Shown here piece by piece: positions 1 to 13,277 of a DNA stretch of 64,000 bases (positions are counted from its first letter, which is position 1; each line of letters opens with the position of its first letter). The notes under the pieces are model-generated. The model was not told the origin of the DNA. It saw only the letters and a list, made by a program, of their open reading frames with translations, and did not search any database. The stretch comes from Mytilus edulis (taxonomy: Eukaryota; Mollusca; Bivalvia; Mytilida; Mytilidae). The position numbers and the translations under genes were made by a program. The stretch is from the NCBI RefSeq assembly GCF_963676685.1, contig NC_092347.1:64490596-64554595 (forward strand), written 5' to 3'.

Positions 1-1600
1 TGAAAAAAATATATCATGAATGATGGTTAAATACGTTTTTCCGGTTCTCAGTTAGATCACATGGTTCTGTTATTACAATAGGAAAACACCCGAGACGTTA
101 AACCGCATGGTTCTATTATCATAGGGAAAAACCCGAGACGTCCCAAAAATATATAGGTGCTCCTATAATTGGAGGAACATTACACAGTTGTGTACACACA
201 CATTGCGGCACGGAACACGATCGGAAATCCATTTGACGATTTCTAAGCGTTTTGAAACGAAGTGAAAAATATCGTGCGCCACGTGGGCGCTTACATTTGT
301 CACTGTATGCGCCATTTCTTGTCAATATGCGCTATAGGCGCAGGGCGCACGACTTTCCCGATCACTGAACTACAATTGTTATGAATCACAGGTTATATTA
401 AAATAATAATAATATCAACAAAATCAAAATTAACGTTTGTTCAATAGCATAATTTCATTTGATTTTTGAGTGAAAATATGGGTCTGGCAGAAATTTGATG
501 GGTCTGGCAAAACTTGGTACCCTGTAGGCCCCATTGTCTGACAGGGAAAAAAAACTGTTTGCATCTCTGCACTGAACGATATCCATTCCAAGTGTTTTGT
601 TCATAAAACGACATTTTATGTCAAAAAAGTATACTAGTTTGGCTTCAATTCTTCCATATTCTTTCAAAAAAAATGTTCCCTCATTTCAAATTCTCGTAAA
701 TTCCGTAAATTTCGTCTGATTTTGACACGGTTTTCAACAAACGGAAGCGCTATGTTTACACTTTCATCCGGGTATTCATCAAAGAAAGATAACTCATGTT
801 TGCACTGTTTTGAGCGGGAAACATAAAAGATGTATTCCGATCCCGGTAAAACGGGACTCGTCGTCAGTTGTCTGAAGCGTGAATCCCGGTAAACCGGGAC
901 TCATCGGCGAAAGGTTTAATAAATTATTTTCCTTTTCCCTCTTATCTATTATTTTTTATATTTTATTATTAATTACATCCGATACTGATATAGACAATTA
1001 GTAGTCTCAGTGATAAGTGGAGATATATGTCGTCTGCTACTGTTAAATACAAAACTACAGTTAAATACGAAACTATGTTATATTAACGTAGCTGAAAAGC
1101 TGGAGACTCACATTACACGATAAATCGGTAATGACCAATCTCTGTGTTATAGTAGTATAGGTAAAATATAGGAACTCAAGTAACACAATACCAATATTTC
1201 ATTTTTAATAATTCTTTGTCTTTGATTATATTGAATTAACGTTACCTGATGCATTGCGTTTCCTTGTTTACATTGAACATGACATCATTACTTTAATAAC
1301 ATCACAAGTATAATCTCTAACAACAGAATCAAAATCGGAAACATTACGGTATTTCCGTTCCTTTTTTTTTTTAACAATTATCCAAGTTACAAAAAAAATA
1401 AATTCATAGACTTCATCCCCATTCACAGGCCTTCCTAACATGCCTAAGATTATGATATAAATAGATGATACATGCAACTGTAATATTAATATAATATATA
1501 ACATATATAACAACAAACCAGTGTATTCTCTGGGACTATTATTATATTAGTATAATAGTCCAAGGTATACTAATTTGTATCACTACAATATGAGTTATTA
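1..1600. other. Region without recognised gene; short repeats
   Basis: Two copies of a CACATGGTTCT..CCGAGACGT block lie in the first 145 bp, and two copies of ATCCCGGTAAA.CGGGACTC at 838-903, each forming a small hairpin. Candidate reading frames are short and unlike known proteins. Confidence 0.5.
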
Positions 1601-1625
1601 CGGTGAGGTTGCATTTATTTATCCA

Positions 1626-2850
1626 TACCTGCCAACTTTCACGATTTAGGCGTGTATTACACGATTTTGACCCTTTGTCACGATTGCACGATCGTGATCG
1701 TGAAAAACCCTCTAAAACACGATTTTGTGAAAATCTACGCGAAAAATATGGATGGTTCCTGATTTTGAACTGTGTCAAAGGAAGACATTCGTGTTCAGCC
1801 AATCAAATTCTATGTTTCTCATGATCAAATTAATCAGCCAATCAAAAACGTTTTCTCTCAAGATAATTCTAACATCCTAGATTTTGAACTTGTGTTGAAT
1901 TCCTCTGTTTTTTAAAATCGTAAACATGGCAAATGGTTTTTCACCTGCAAGGAGGTTCTTACACAGAATAAGAATAAAAGCATGGCTGATTGACAAACTT
2001 CAATGATGCAGTACTACCATAAAGATAATAAATAGTAGTTTATTCACTAATTTATTGATATTACACTTGCTGTAACAAATGTTATTTATGTATTTAATTA
2101 AAATACCAAATCATTTAATGTACTATTCTTTATTTTTCACATGGACAAAACAAAAAAACCCACATGAGGAATCCCTTAAATGAGGGACTTCCCTTAGTCA
2201 AGGGGTCATTTTACTTCTGTGAAAAATAAAAATGAAAAATGTAGATTTTTATTTAACTTAAAAATGGGAAATTCTGACATTATATTTAGAACTACTTTTC
2301 TTAATGTAGGGTCCAATTATTTTGAAAAATAAAGAAGATAGACATGATATATTAGGCCAAGAACATACCAAAATTCTTGGACATGTGTTTACCATATTAT
2401 ACCAGATAGATCATATAAGATGTATAATTCTTTGGGAAAAGTTTCTTCAAATAATATGAATATGTGCTCATTTTTACTTAAAAAAGTGTTTTTAATGTCC
2501 TTACATTGAGGGGATACCCCTAGGTGTTGTTCCCAACCTGATAAAGGTCTTTCTTTGTGCATAATTTTAAATTGGAAAAGTCAACAATTATTTAATATCC
2601 TTACACATGAAATTAATTCCTAATCTTGCAGCTACATGTTCATCTTTTCTACTGATATATAATAACTAGAATCATGCAAATAAACTTAAGAAAAAGGCAT
2701 GTAAGCTCATCTGACAAATATGACACTTTTTCTAGACCACAAAACAGCACACGCAAAATAGTCGTCACAAAGAATTGTAACCTTTGAAATTGTTGTCGCG
2801 CACTAAAACCCCCATGGACACTTTCAAAACTTGGCAGGTATGTTTATCAT
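1626..2850. mobile_element. Candidate ~1.2-kb element with ATACCTGCCAA inverted ends
   Basis: The left end reads ATACCTGCCAACTTTCACG; the right end reads CTTTCAAAACTTGGCAGGTAT, giving an inverted match of about 15 bp. The interior begins with repeated CACGATTTTG motifs and has no coding frame. No clear target-site duplication was seen. Confidence 0.45.
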
Positions 2851-3180
2851 CCAAGCACGAACTTGTGTCAGAAAAAAATATCTCTATAAATTAACCTCAG
2901 TTTCAGGTATAGAGATGTGATCTGTTTCTGTGATATGTGCTTTTGACCATCCACAAGAAGTGTCTGCACGGTTAGCCACAAGTCTGATGCCCCAGACTAG
3001 TAAAATTTCATTCGGAATAGTAAGTTTTTTCAAAATTTTGTTTGGATCAATAAGAAAAATGTCAGGATATTGGTCTTCGGACTACATGTAGTAGTTCAAA
3101 ATGTTTTTGGTGCAGACTGCAAGAACCTGCGGTCATCTGATGTTCAGTACTTCAGTACTTTGATTTTATATTTTTATTAT

Positions 3181-3294
3181 GCTGTAAATTAGTCCAAATA
3201 ATTATGACGTTTGGCAAGGCTATTTTATTTATTTTTCTGGGACACATAGCATTGCCAGACGTCATAATTATTTGGACTACATGTAGCTGTAAAT
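3181..3294. mobile_element. Small MITE-like inverted repeat
   Basis: 3190-3210 (TAGTCCAAATAATTATGACG plus T) is the reverse complement of 3259-3279. The 9-bp word GCTGTAAAT occurs directly before the left arm and six bases after the right arm, perhaps a displaced target-site duplication. No coding content. Confidence 0.6.
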
Positions 3295-3299
3295 ATGTT

Positions 3300-6200
3300 T
3301 TTTCCTTGTTATAGATATGATATATGTTTAAAATTGTTGATAATGTTATTTATTCTATACAAGTGCTAAGTTTCTATGATAATAGGACTTTACTGTTTGT
3401 TTATTGTTTATAGAAGAGATATTTTCATTAAGTATTCCAAGTCAGGAATGTTTTCATTTTTGCATATATAAATTGTAAACATCAAGATTTTGTTGAAATT
3501 ACTTTCCATATTTTTATGTTTATCTAGTCATTGCAAATGCTTGAATAATTGTGTTTGTTTATTAACTTGTACCAACAAATGGGTAGAAAATGAGGAATAT
3601 TGTGATATTCAGATTTTTGAGACTTGTTATTTTGAGAAAGTTCCCGCACTTTTTCATCTGAAACTTTTTCGGGATCACTTTAGACATACTTTCTGTCAGT
3701 TTTGGACAATGACAACCAAACTTACTTATATACACTCTTTTCTAAATTCGAGTTCTAGAATTTACTTTTCCCCACTGAAGGTTATGCATTTTGTTTAAAC
3801 TTGTCGATCTTCGTGTCTCACAACATGTATCGCCATTACTTCAGATGAAAGGCTAGCGATTTCATTGGTTGATCAAAATAATAAAGTATTTTACCTTAAT
3901 TTTTGTGGAAACTGTTATACAAATGTTTTATTTTACGATTAAAGTTAGAAAATATGAAAGTTTATATTTTAATAATTTTGTATTCTTTGTCGTTTCAACT
4001 TGATAAAGAATGGAGCTTTTTGATTGGCTATCAGTGCAAGATGAGGCACTTAAGGGTAGATCCATCGTGCATGCCCCTGTGCGATACTTAGTACCAGTAG
4101 AAGCACAAATACACTTAAGGTTATGACCCTCTTCATAAATGTATGTACCCAACCCAAAAACAACTAGCAATGAGGCAATTGTGCATCAAGTCAATGAATA
4201 GTAACAGTTGGTTTATTGAAGTAAAAACAATCATGCTAAAATACGATCCATACGCAACTATTATCAGCACCCGCAGTGCGCATGCGCTAAATTTGATCGC
4301 AATCGATATCGATAAATTTACTATAGATTATTAAAGGAAATATTGAATTTTGGTTAGCTGACAGTAAACAAAAATAAATATCTTTTTCATTGGCATCACA
4401 TTAGAAAATACATTTTCTTAGCTTTCTAATGACATATTTTATAATTGAATCGGGATAGCAGAAGTTACGGCCATTTTCATTTTTAAAAAAGTGGTCCATT
4501 CCCTATTACTTCATACAATTCAAAATCAAAAACGTTTGCAAAGGAGTTTTCATATATGATTACATCTTTCACTATTTTTAGAAATAAATTCATTGGCATA
4601 AATATATATTCTTTGCTTTATAATCTTTCCAATGATATATATTTGATAATTTAGAAAATTTAATGAATCGGGGCCTTTTTTTATCCAAAACTGGAGTTAT
4701 TGTCATTGTTTGAAGATTGCGAGAAAAATTCTAAGTCCATGGAAGTATTATATTGATATAGTACCTTCATGGTCCTACCAAGTAAATCGCCCACAAGTCA
4801 CAAAACAAAGTTTAATCTATTTGCACATAAAATATTTATACATTTAATACAATGTTTTATATCATGAATTTAAAAATTTAGTAAATAAAGTAAAAGAAGT
4901 GTAACTTTTAATTTAAAAGAAATTTTTTGTCCAGCCGTCAGTTTTCTTTATTTTTGATAGTATAAAATCTTTCACTACTACATTAACTGAGACTTTTGGA
5001 TGTTTTTCGTGAAGCGTATTAAAAAAGATGAAATCCCATCTAAAATGATTTTTTTTTTTGCAATTTTCTTACATATCTTTTTAAAAGTTTTTTTTAAATA
5101 ATTAGGCGGCCGTTACTAAACAATTTTGATAAATAAACATGCTCATCTGATTTACATAGAAGTAATAGATACATATTTTATATATATTATTTTCATGTTC
5201 TAAAAAGACCAATAAGTTTTGATGAAACAGGTAAAGTGTCATTATCTTAAATTTTTCAGATGCAGTAACACTTTCGGAAGATCTTTTGTAGTAGATGGAT
5301 TTGGAATGAAATCTTAAACGTCAAATTTTCTTTCATCAATTTTATACCTTTTCACTGCTTTTGATTGGCAATATGAATCGCTGTACTATCTTACATGTAC
5401 ATGTGATGTATACTAGTCTATTGCTTGTTTGGTGTACATTCTCCTTTTATTATTTTAACTGTTACTGAGAAAAATAAATCGCATAGAACAAAATAAAGTT
5501 AATTTTAATTTGTCTCTCTCCTTTCAGAAGTTTCTATCATGAAATATATTTAATTTTATACTTGAACATTTATGTAAAATTTGTATTAAAAAGAAAACTT
5601 ATTTTAATTATTGTTCTGTTAAGGTAAAGTTTACGGAGAGCTGTCTCATTGGAACTCATACCAACTCATCCCCGCAAATCTTCTTGCATTTATATTGTAC
5701 ATGTATTTGCAGAATTTTTTATTTTTTTATTTATCGAATGAATGAGATAGTTGGAATCGTTAAAATTTAGTATTATACATGCAAACAGATGCCTGTGACC
5801 CCTGTTGTTTCGATTAGCATGTTTTCTAAAGATACCCGTGTGAAGTTCACAAATTTCATCATTCATTTGATCACCTGTTGTGAATTTCAGATAACACTGT
5901 CAAGTTCAGTCAAATCCGTGGTTTATAAACTTTCCTATACATATCAGTAATATTATTTTCCGGGTAGGGTATCCCCCCCCCTTTTTTATATATTATACTC
6001 GGAACATTATTGTAAACACTTTTTCTGTGGGACTTTCTTTACGGTTTTAGGAAAATTTGAGAATATCAGTATATAAATTCATTAGTATGTGCTTCGATTG
6101 GCTTTTATCTATATAAAAAAAAAGTAATCTAAGACTATATCATTATTGTAAGAGACAGACCTTTTCATCCATCAACGAACATGTGAAGCGTGTATAAATA

Positions 6201-7800
6201 TTGTTGAAACTGAGAAATATGTATTGATATAGTGTCCATTCTAAGATCACCTGCAAACTCATCTTTTATAGAAAAACTTTGTCACTTCGGAACATCCAAA
6301 CTTTAAAAAAACAATCCAATTTGAAAAATTGTCTATTGTTTTATAGGTAGCCAGTGAATGTGATAGAAGTGCCAAAATCTGCAATCTTATTTTACTTAGA
6401 AGACGCTGCTTTTCAAATCGTTAAACAGTTTGTCTTAACTGAAGACATTTTTAAAGAAATCTGAAAATTTAGCTGTACATTTATACTTATTCATTATTAA
6501 TACGACATTTGTCTTTTTTTCACATAGCAAAATTAAAGCTATTTAAAGGACAATACGTTGATGTACTGTAGCGTGTTTTCCATTGTGATTTATAAACAAA
6601 CTGCATCGTCGCGGGCAAAAGTACTATTAAACTGCATCGTCGTTGGCAAACGTACTATTAAGCATTTAGTGTTGAAGGCCAATTTTTCTCTCAGAAATCA
6701 TGGCTGAAAAGTTAGGGCAAATATTGATAAACAAACAATTCTGGGAGGTAACTGAAAATAAGAGTAAAATCAGAGACTGAATTTATTCTTTTAATAAAGA
6801 CTGAATTTATTCTTTTAATAAAAAAGCAAAATGTTGCAATGAGTTTGTGTTCAAGTTGTGTATGTATATTCAAATTCTACGCTGTCTCATATTCGGGTTT
6901 AGGTCGAACGATATATATATATGTTTGGTAATCATGATCTCATATTTGTCCTTTTTCGACTTTTTATTTTGTATGCATGGTTTGATATTCGGTAAAATCG
7001 AATTGTATATCTTTCGGGAAATAAAGTCAGTTTAAAATCTTTTTACAACTCGTATTCATGCCGCGGAACCTAGCATGCTACAGTGTCATATATTTATAAT
7101 ATTGTTTATTTAGGGTAGTCAAATTATTTACGAGTGTCAACATTGTCTTTACAAACTCAGCATGTTGTCTTGATAAGATATCACACGCAGAAAGGACTGA
7201 TCAGACGGATAAGAAATCAAAATCATGCGCGATAACTCGTACTGGCTTACACTGAGGACAATAGTTGGCCATGTAGGAAAATGCACTTGAAGTGAGTGGC
7301 TAGATATTCAGATGAAAATGGCCATGAATGAACTGTTAAATAAAGCTAAAAATAGGTATCAGTGCCTACTGGATTGAGCGAATAACATCTGTAGTTAAGC
7401 TCTATACTGACCGGCTTTCAATAGCTTAACAGTGATATATTCATGTCAGGAAAAATTCAATTCAATTAAATTCAAAGTTTTATTTGGAGTCGATATTCAA
7501 TAAACTACATAACACAAGCTCTAGTGAGTTTTTCAAATCGACTTAATAACAAAATACAATACACACATACAATAGTCATGAAAACAACACAATCATAGTT
7601 TAAACATATAATGCATAGTAAGATACCATAATGACATATATAAGTTAAAAGTATATAGTACACTTAAAACATAGCACAAGTTAATAATAAGATTGCACAA
7701 ACCATATAATCACACAAATAATACAAGTAAAAATAAAACAGGCATAAACACTATATATATATGCATGCACTGCACTGGCATGAGCTGTTACTTGGAGACC
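3300..7800. other. AT-rich region with no recognised gene
   Basis: Open frames are 60-100 codons and match nothing I know. Two short tandem duplications are visible: a ~32-bp unit ACTGCATCGTCG..TACTATTAA at 6600-6661 and a 24-bp unit GACTGAATTTATTCTTTTAA at 6775-6825. A fragment of repeat family W (reverse) is near 5635-5665. Confidence 0.5.
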
Positions 7801-7807
7801 TTGGATC

Positions 7808-8092
7808 CCATTTGATTTTCGGGGGGGGGGGGGGGGCTATGGTTTTTTTTGGAAGAAAAAAAGTTTTTTTCCAGTTTTTGGAGAAAAAAATAATTTGTTT
7901 TTGATTCTGAGAAAAAAAAATTGTTTTTTTCACCCTCAGCTGCATGCCACTATATTTAATGCTAAAATTGAAAGAAAAAAAAATTGTTTTCGACTTGTCA
8001 CGAAAAAAATAGATTGTTTTTCGCCGCAAGCGAAAAAAAAAATGTGTCCAGAAAAAAAAACCATAGCCCCCCCCCCCCAGAAAATCAAATGG
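7808..8092. mobile_element. ~285-bp foldback element with poly-G/poly-C ends
   Basis: The left end CCATTTGATTTTC, a G run, then CTATGGTTTTTTTT is mirrored at the right end as AAAAAAACCATAG, a C run, then GAAAATCAAATGG. Between them several units of the type GAAAAAAA..TTGTTTTT follow one another. No coding content; the A/T-run reading frames are artefacts. Confidence 0.75.
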
Positions 8093-8251
8093 TTGCTGCC
8101 TTATATATATATAAGTCTATAAAAAGGACCAAGCAGCAAATTTACTACGTACCGGATCGTCTAGAATAGGCGATACTATATGCAGATATCTTTCCAAGAG
8201 CATCCCGTGCAGCGCGGGTATTATATTTATAACCTTTCAAAAACGCTGCAC

Positions 8252-8270
8252 TGACGTCACTTTCACGTCA
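8252..8270. promoter_or_regulatory. CRE-like palindrome TGACGTCA plus half site
   Basis: TGACGTCA at 8252-8259 is a perfect CRE consensus, with an ACGTCA half site at 8265-8270. No gene start was recognised nearby, so function is uncertain. Confidence 0.25.
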
Positions 8271-8645
8271 TTTTACTAGGGGAACGAACCGCTGCCAAAA
8301 TTTAAATAGAAAGTAAGGCCAAGTGTTGACGTTTTCGAAACTTATTTATTTAACTAAAACGTATTATAATTAATCGTAATTTAATACAGAGATTTTTATG
8401 CTAATTTTAAGAAGTTTATTTTCATTTCGAAAGTAGCTTTTAAAGGCTGTTTTACGAATTTATGGTTCGAAATTTCATTGTTTTAGACTATTGGAAAGTT
8501 TTGTTTAAGACCAGAGGCTCCTGACTCGATACAGGCGCAAACATGCGGCGAGTTAAGCATGTTTTTGAGATCTCAATCTTCCCCCTATACCTCTAGTCAA
8601 TGTAGAAAAACAAACACATTACGCACAGTAAAACTCAGTTGATGC

Positions 8646-9363
8646 GGGGTTCACACATTGCCGATTATTGCTCCCGTTTGAGATCAGACAGCGATACGAC
8701 ACGAGAAGTGAAAAAGTCGGATTAGTATCCTCAATTATCTGGAATGTCCTATTATTGTCTGAACGCAGTCGTTTTAGTTCGTAACAGATTCCTACTGGTC
8801 GGGAAGGGTCCTAATAGTTCGGCAAAGCACCCCGACAGTTAGGTGCGTCCCGTAACATTCGGGGAAACTCAGCCGATTTTGTCTAGTCGGATTACAATCG
8901 TGCCTATGTCGTGACAGATTCTGCTTTATCGGATCGAATTCCTAACAATGTTCTGTGTATTCGGGACGGTGTCCTGTGGAACGGGAATGATCTGGAGAAG
9001 TCCCGACAATAACAGAATACAATACGACTGAGACCAGACAAAGCCGTTTGCAATGCGTTAGAGCGGACCGTGATAGGATTACGCTCCGACAGTACCTGAT
9101 CATCCCGATTATGCCGACAGTTTTCGAACGGATAACTTCCGTCAGCGTCGGTTCACTGTTTTGTCACTATCTGATCTCTGTCGGATTACATTCGGTAGAA
9201 TCGGGACGCAGTCGTGACAGACTCGCGGTCGAATTTTACCTGGAGAAAGATACAAATCGAATTTCCATCCACGATTCACAGGATCTTGATCAGACTTTTG
9301 ACAAATTTTAATCGGGAATGGTCCTGTCAAGGACGGCAGTACAAATCGTGAATGTGTGACCCC
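8646..9363. mobile_element. ~720-bp element with GGGGT(T)CACACATT inverted ends
   Basis: The left end GGGGTTCACACATTG is matched by AATGTGTGACCCC at the right end. The interior is richer in GC than its neighbours and full of TCGG/CCGA words such as CCCGACAGT, TCGGATTACA and GTGACAGATTC at loose spacing. No protein recognised; probably a non-autonomous DNA element. Confidence 0.5.
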
Positions 9364-9564
9364 AGCTTAAGCGAAGTCCGAGTCCGATGTAAGAATAGGT
9401 AACAAAAGAAACTAAACTAATTAACAATGATACATAATTTAACAAAGGACTTCCAGTTACTGACATGCGAGCTCGAGACCTGAATTAAACTAAGTAATGA
9501 TATCGTCTTCATCATATGAATATCAAGCACAACCACTGTCGTTAGGGGTTATGTAGTATACCAT

Positions 9565-9965
9565 CATAAAATTGAGAAAGGAAATGGGGAATGTGTCAAA
9601 GCGACAACTACCCGACCATAGAGCAGACAACAGCCGAAAGCCACCAACGGGTACGTCTTCAATGTAGGGAGAAACTCCAGGATGCCCGGAAATATATGCA
9701 TGAAAAGAACATAACTTGTATCATGCCAACAACTGGTTTTAGAATAAACGTGTTTAATTCCTATGCAAAGACCCTGTAAGTGTATCAATATTAAAGCTAA
9801 AATAAGCAATCTTTATAGTGAACTGACAACAGTATCGTAACTAAAACTGAGAATGGAAATGGGGATGATGTGCCAAAGAGACAACAATCCGACCATAGAG
9901 CAGACAACAGCAGAAGGCCACCAACAGGTCCTCAATGCAACGAGAAATTCTCGCACCCGGAGGCG
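9565..9965 (+). repeat. Two copies of a dispersed repeat (GAGCAGACAACAGC family)
   Basis: 9571-9665 and 9850-9950 both read GAAATGGGG..TGTGCCAAAG-like, then GACAAC..CCGACCATAGAGCAGACA and a GCCACCAAC.GGT end. They are direct repeats about 280 bp apart. Confidence 0.7.
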
Positions 9966-12400
9966 TACGTCTTTCAGCTGGCCCCTAAACAAATATATAC
10001 TGGTTCAGTGATAATGAACACCATACTAAACTCCAAATTGTACACAAGAAACTAAAAGTTAAAATAATACAAGACTAACAAAGGCCAGAGACACTTCTTA
10101 ATAAGTATGTTTAAAGGTTGTTTTAGCTTTTGAGGTGAATACTGACATTTTTTGTGACAATGTATGAACAAAGGAAAATAGAACATTTTCAGCCTATTCT
10201 GACAGGGACATCCCAAATTCACCATCATTTCTAAAGAAATCGTGGTAAGTTTTAAAAATCTTTCACATAAAGTACAGCTACACAAAAATATCGTAACTGG
10301 TAGGCTAAGGTTGCATCATCTAGACATAAAAAAGTATTTTAAAAAAGTTTTCTATAATTTATTTTTTCATTTCGGTTCCCACTTTTTTTTTAGCTTGCTG
10401 ATCTGTGTGAGCATAGGCTCCATTCTGAATGTCGTACTCAGTTTGACCTACAATAACTGTTTACTTTTAACAAATTGTGAAACCTGGATTAAGAGTTCAA
10501 CTCGTCTCATTAATTGGCTACTAGTCTACCACATCCCCTTATTTCTATTGAACCAGTATTAATAAATGTATACCGTTTACATTGCCTATGACTCAAAAAT
10601 GGGATTTTCTGTCTTTGTTTTTCCCTGTAAAAACTTTGTTTTTTCAATAAATTATGAAAAATATAGGTACGGCATGCCGTATCAACGACAATTATTGGTA
10701 CGGCAGCCGGCTGCTACGCCCCTGTAAATCAAAACTATAGAAACGAAGGTTGATTTGTGAAAATACGGGGAATTTTTCTGACACTATTTGAGCAATTTCG
10801 TAAGAAACCAATTCGTTTTGTAATGGTTGACAAAAAAAACGCTTCTTGCTAAATAGAAAAATAAAATTCTTTTGACAAATAATACGGGATATAATTTGTT
10901 GAAAATACATAGCACAAGCAGTCTTTGAAAATCAGGCAGAACATGATTTTTGGAATGGAATTAACAAAGAAGAATAATACATTGTCCTTGAACTTGGTTA
11001 TTTTGGCACACAACTTTTCCTATATGTTCCAAGTGTAACCAGTTTTGGAATAATATTGGACTGTACAGCATGAGAAAAATATGGTTCCGGAAGCTTGTAA
11101 ACGAAAAGATTTCCGATACTGTAATCTTAAAGTTACAGTTTACACAGGACAGCAACATCGGAATGAGAAAAAAGTTAGCAAAGGCCTGTCATTTTGGGAT
11201 GTCAACACTTAATGCGCATCCGTTGGGACGAAATAAAATTATATCTCTCAGACCCCGTTACATATTTTTTCTTTCAATTTAGTAGTTTAAAAAATATTTC
11301 TTGAAATTTGCAATCACACAATTCATTAAATAAAACTCAGTGGCCAACAATAAACGAATAATTGTTTAATTATTTTAATAATTGTCGAAGGTAAACCAAG
11401 AAAAGCGCTCCGAACGCCAAAACAAAATAAAAGAGATATATATTTGTTTGATATATTTCTTCAAATTCAGAAACAAACTGAAAACACGTAAACATTTTAA
11501 TATCATTTTGGTTCATGTTAATTACACTTGGGTTTACAGGGATGGGTGTGTTTTGTTGTTGAGTTGGACATGATTTACAATTGAGATTTCCCAACTATAT
11601 TCCACGATGTCTGACTTCCTTTTTCTACAGTGTACAAGTTCAAGGTGGAAATTTTATAATGCACCAAGTGTTTTACCTATTATAGAGGATGCATGTATGG
11701 TCTCAGATTTTTTTTTATTATATCATTTTTCACGAAAGACAGAATGTTAATTGAACTTACATTTAATACAGTTTGCAAGGTTTGTCTGCAACTATGCACA
11801 CTACCCAAACGTTTACATCATACAGAGAATATACTACATTAAAAACATGTATTATTTTATCTTTCACTTTTATAACTGATGGGATGATTTTGTAACCTTT
11901 GTTATGGCTGCATTAGATCTAGAAATGTGTGTTTTTTTTTTTTAGACACATCCATTTCAAATTGTATTGTATGGTCCTGAACATGCCTGAAATATTTGCC
12001 ACCGGACATTTTGCAACCTCAAATCAATCAATTCAAATTGTACTTGAAAATCATTGTTCACCCAATGAAATTTTGAAAGCTGAATCTCAGACTCCACCCT
12101 GTTAGTTGGAAATCAAACTAAATCAGTTAGAATAGGAAATTTACGAAAGCAGACAGGGGAAATAAAAAACCGTTACTCTATATTAAGTAATGTCATCCTT
12201 TTTCTGCCAAATTCTATGCATATCGGCCACTTTGAAGCTATTTATCTAAAAAAAAAATAAGGATGGTGACATGTGTCGCTATATACATGCACAGGTTCAC
12301 AATAAAATCCTGGAAATTGTTAGTTTTTTTATTCTTTTCCCATATATATGAGATCGTAATGAATTAGTGAAAAGGTTCGGAATAATTTTTCCGTTACTAT
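9966..12400. other. AT-rich region with no recognised gene
   Basis: Only short open frames, none like a known protein. I see no strong repeat structure here apart from AT-rich runs. Confidence 0.4.
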
Positions 12401-12404
12401 GCGC

Positions 12405-12545
12405 AATTTTCTGCGACTGTCATACAAGTGAGAGGATTGGCTAACCATAAAACCAGGTCCAATCCACCATTTTCTGCATAAGAAAATGCCTAGCTGAACC
12501 AATTCGGAATATAACCGTTTTGTTATATATTTGTTTGATTTTGCA
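12405..12545 (+). repeat. Dispersed repeat family Z, copy 1
   Basis: Contains GACTGTCATACAAGTGAGAG, AACCAGGTCCAATCCACC and TAAGAAAATGCCT. Related sequence occurs at 61497-61690 and 62565-62650 (+) and at 33635-33755, 47265-47455 and 50590-50645 (-). Confidence 0.7.
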
Positions 12546-12549
12546 GTTA

Positions 12550-12740
12550 GATTCCGGAGCACCTGAGACCACCCCTAGTTTTTTGGTGGGGTTCGTGTTG
12601 TTTATTATTTGGTTTTCTATGTTGTGTCGTGTGTGCTGTTGTTTGTTTGTCTTTTTCGTTTTTAGCCATCGTGCGTTGTCAGTTGTTTTGGATTTATGAG
12701 TTTGACTGTCTCTTTGGTATCTTTCGTCCCTCTTTTAAGG
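12550..12740 (-). repeat. Dispersed repeat family Y, reverse copy
   Basis: Reverse complement of the family seen at 17502-17730: CCGGAGCACCTGAGA, GGTGGGGTTCGTGTTGTTTA and GAGTTTGACTGTC in order. It directly follows the family Z copy. Confidence 0.8.
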
Positions 12741-12904
12741 ACTTTCCGTTTTTAGATTTTGTCGGAGTCGGTTTTTTTTTTTTTTTTTTTTGTTGCTTTA
12801 CTTTTTATTACCACTTTCTTGAAACTTTTGATTCACTCATTTATTAAATAATTGTTTTCCTGCTAAATTTTAATATTAAAAATTTAAAATACACATTTTT
12901 CACG

Positions 12905-13024
12905 GTCTCCTTCTATACTCTTTTCTCCTTTCTCCTGCCCCTTCTCTCCTTCCTCCCCGGTGCCCCTCTCTCCCTTCTCTATCTCCCCCTCTATCTTCTC
13001 CCGCCCCTCTCTCCCATGCTCCCA
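12905..13024 (+). repeat. Polypyrimidine (CT-rich) tract upstream of GLMP
   Basis: About 120 bp of almost pure C and T on the + strand, built from variations of CTCTCC and CTTCTC, ending about 280 bp before the GLMP start. It stands out from the AT-rich surroundings. It may be a simple-sequence expansion or part of the promoter. Confidence 0.8.
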
Positions 13025-13277
13025 ATACCCGGTCCAGGCCCTCAAGACTTAGGGTCGGCAAAATATTTTGTGAGGAATATTTTTTAAATGGACCATTACG
13101 AAATTTAACTTTTTACTTAAAACTTAATTTATCTATTTCAAAACAATATGTTTTTAACCTCTGACAGTTCATTTGAAAGAAAAAATAAAGTTCTTTTCAG
13201 TCCGTTATACTTTAAAAGTTTTATGCGGGTATAAAACATACCTTTTGGTTATCACTTGACGCTCAGCTGATAATGAA

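Noticed and set aside
3490..3798. 102-codon plus-strand frame
   Set aside because: Low-complexity AT-rich composition and no known family; no support beyond length.
7751..8169. Lys/Phe-rich frames on both strands
   Set aside because: They are translations of A and T runs in the foldback element.
12629..12847. 72-codon frame rich in Phe/Cys, and a similar one at 58075-58359 on the minus strand
   Set aside because: Both fall in copies of repeat family Y plus a T run; the frame is not kept in other copies.
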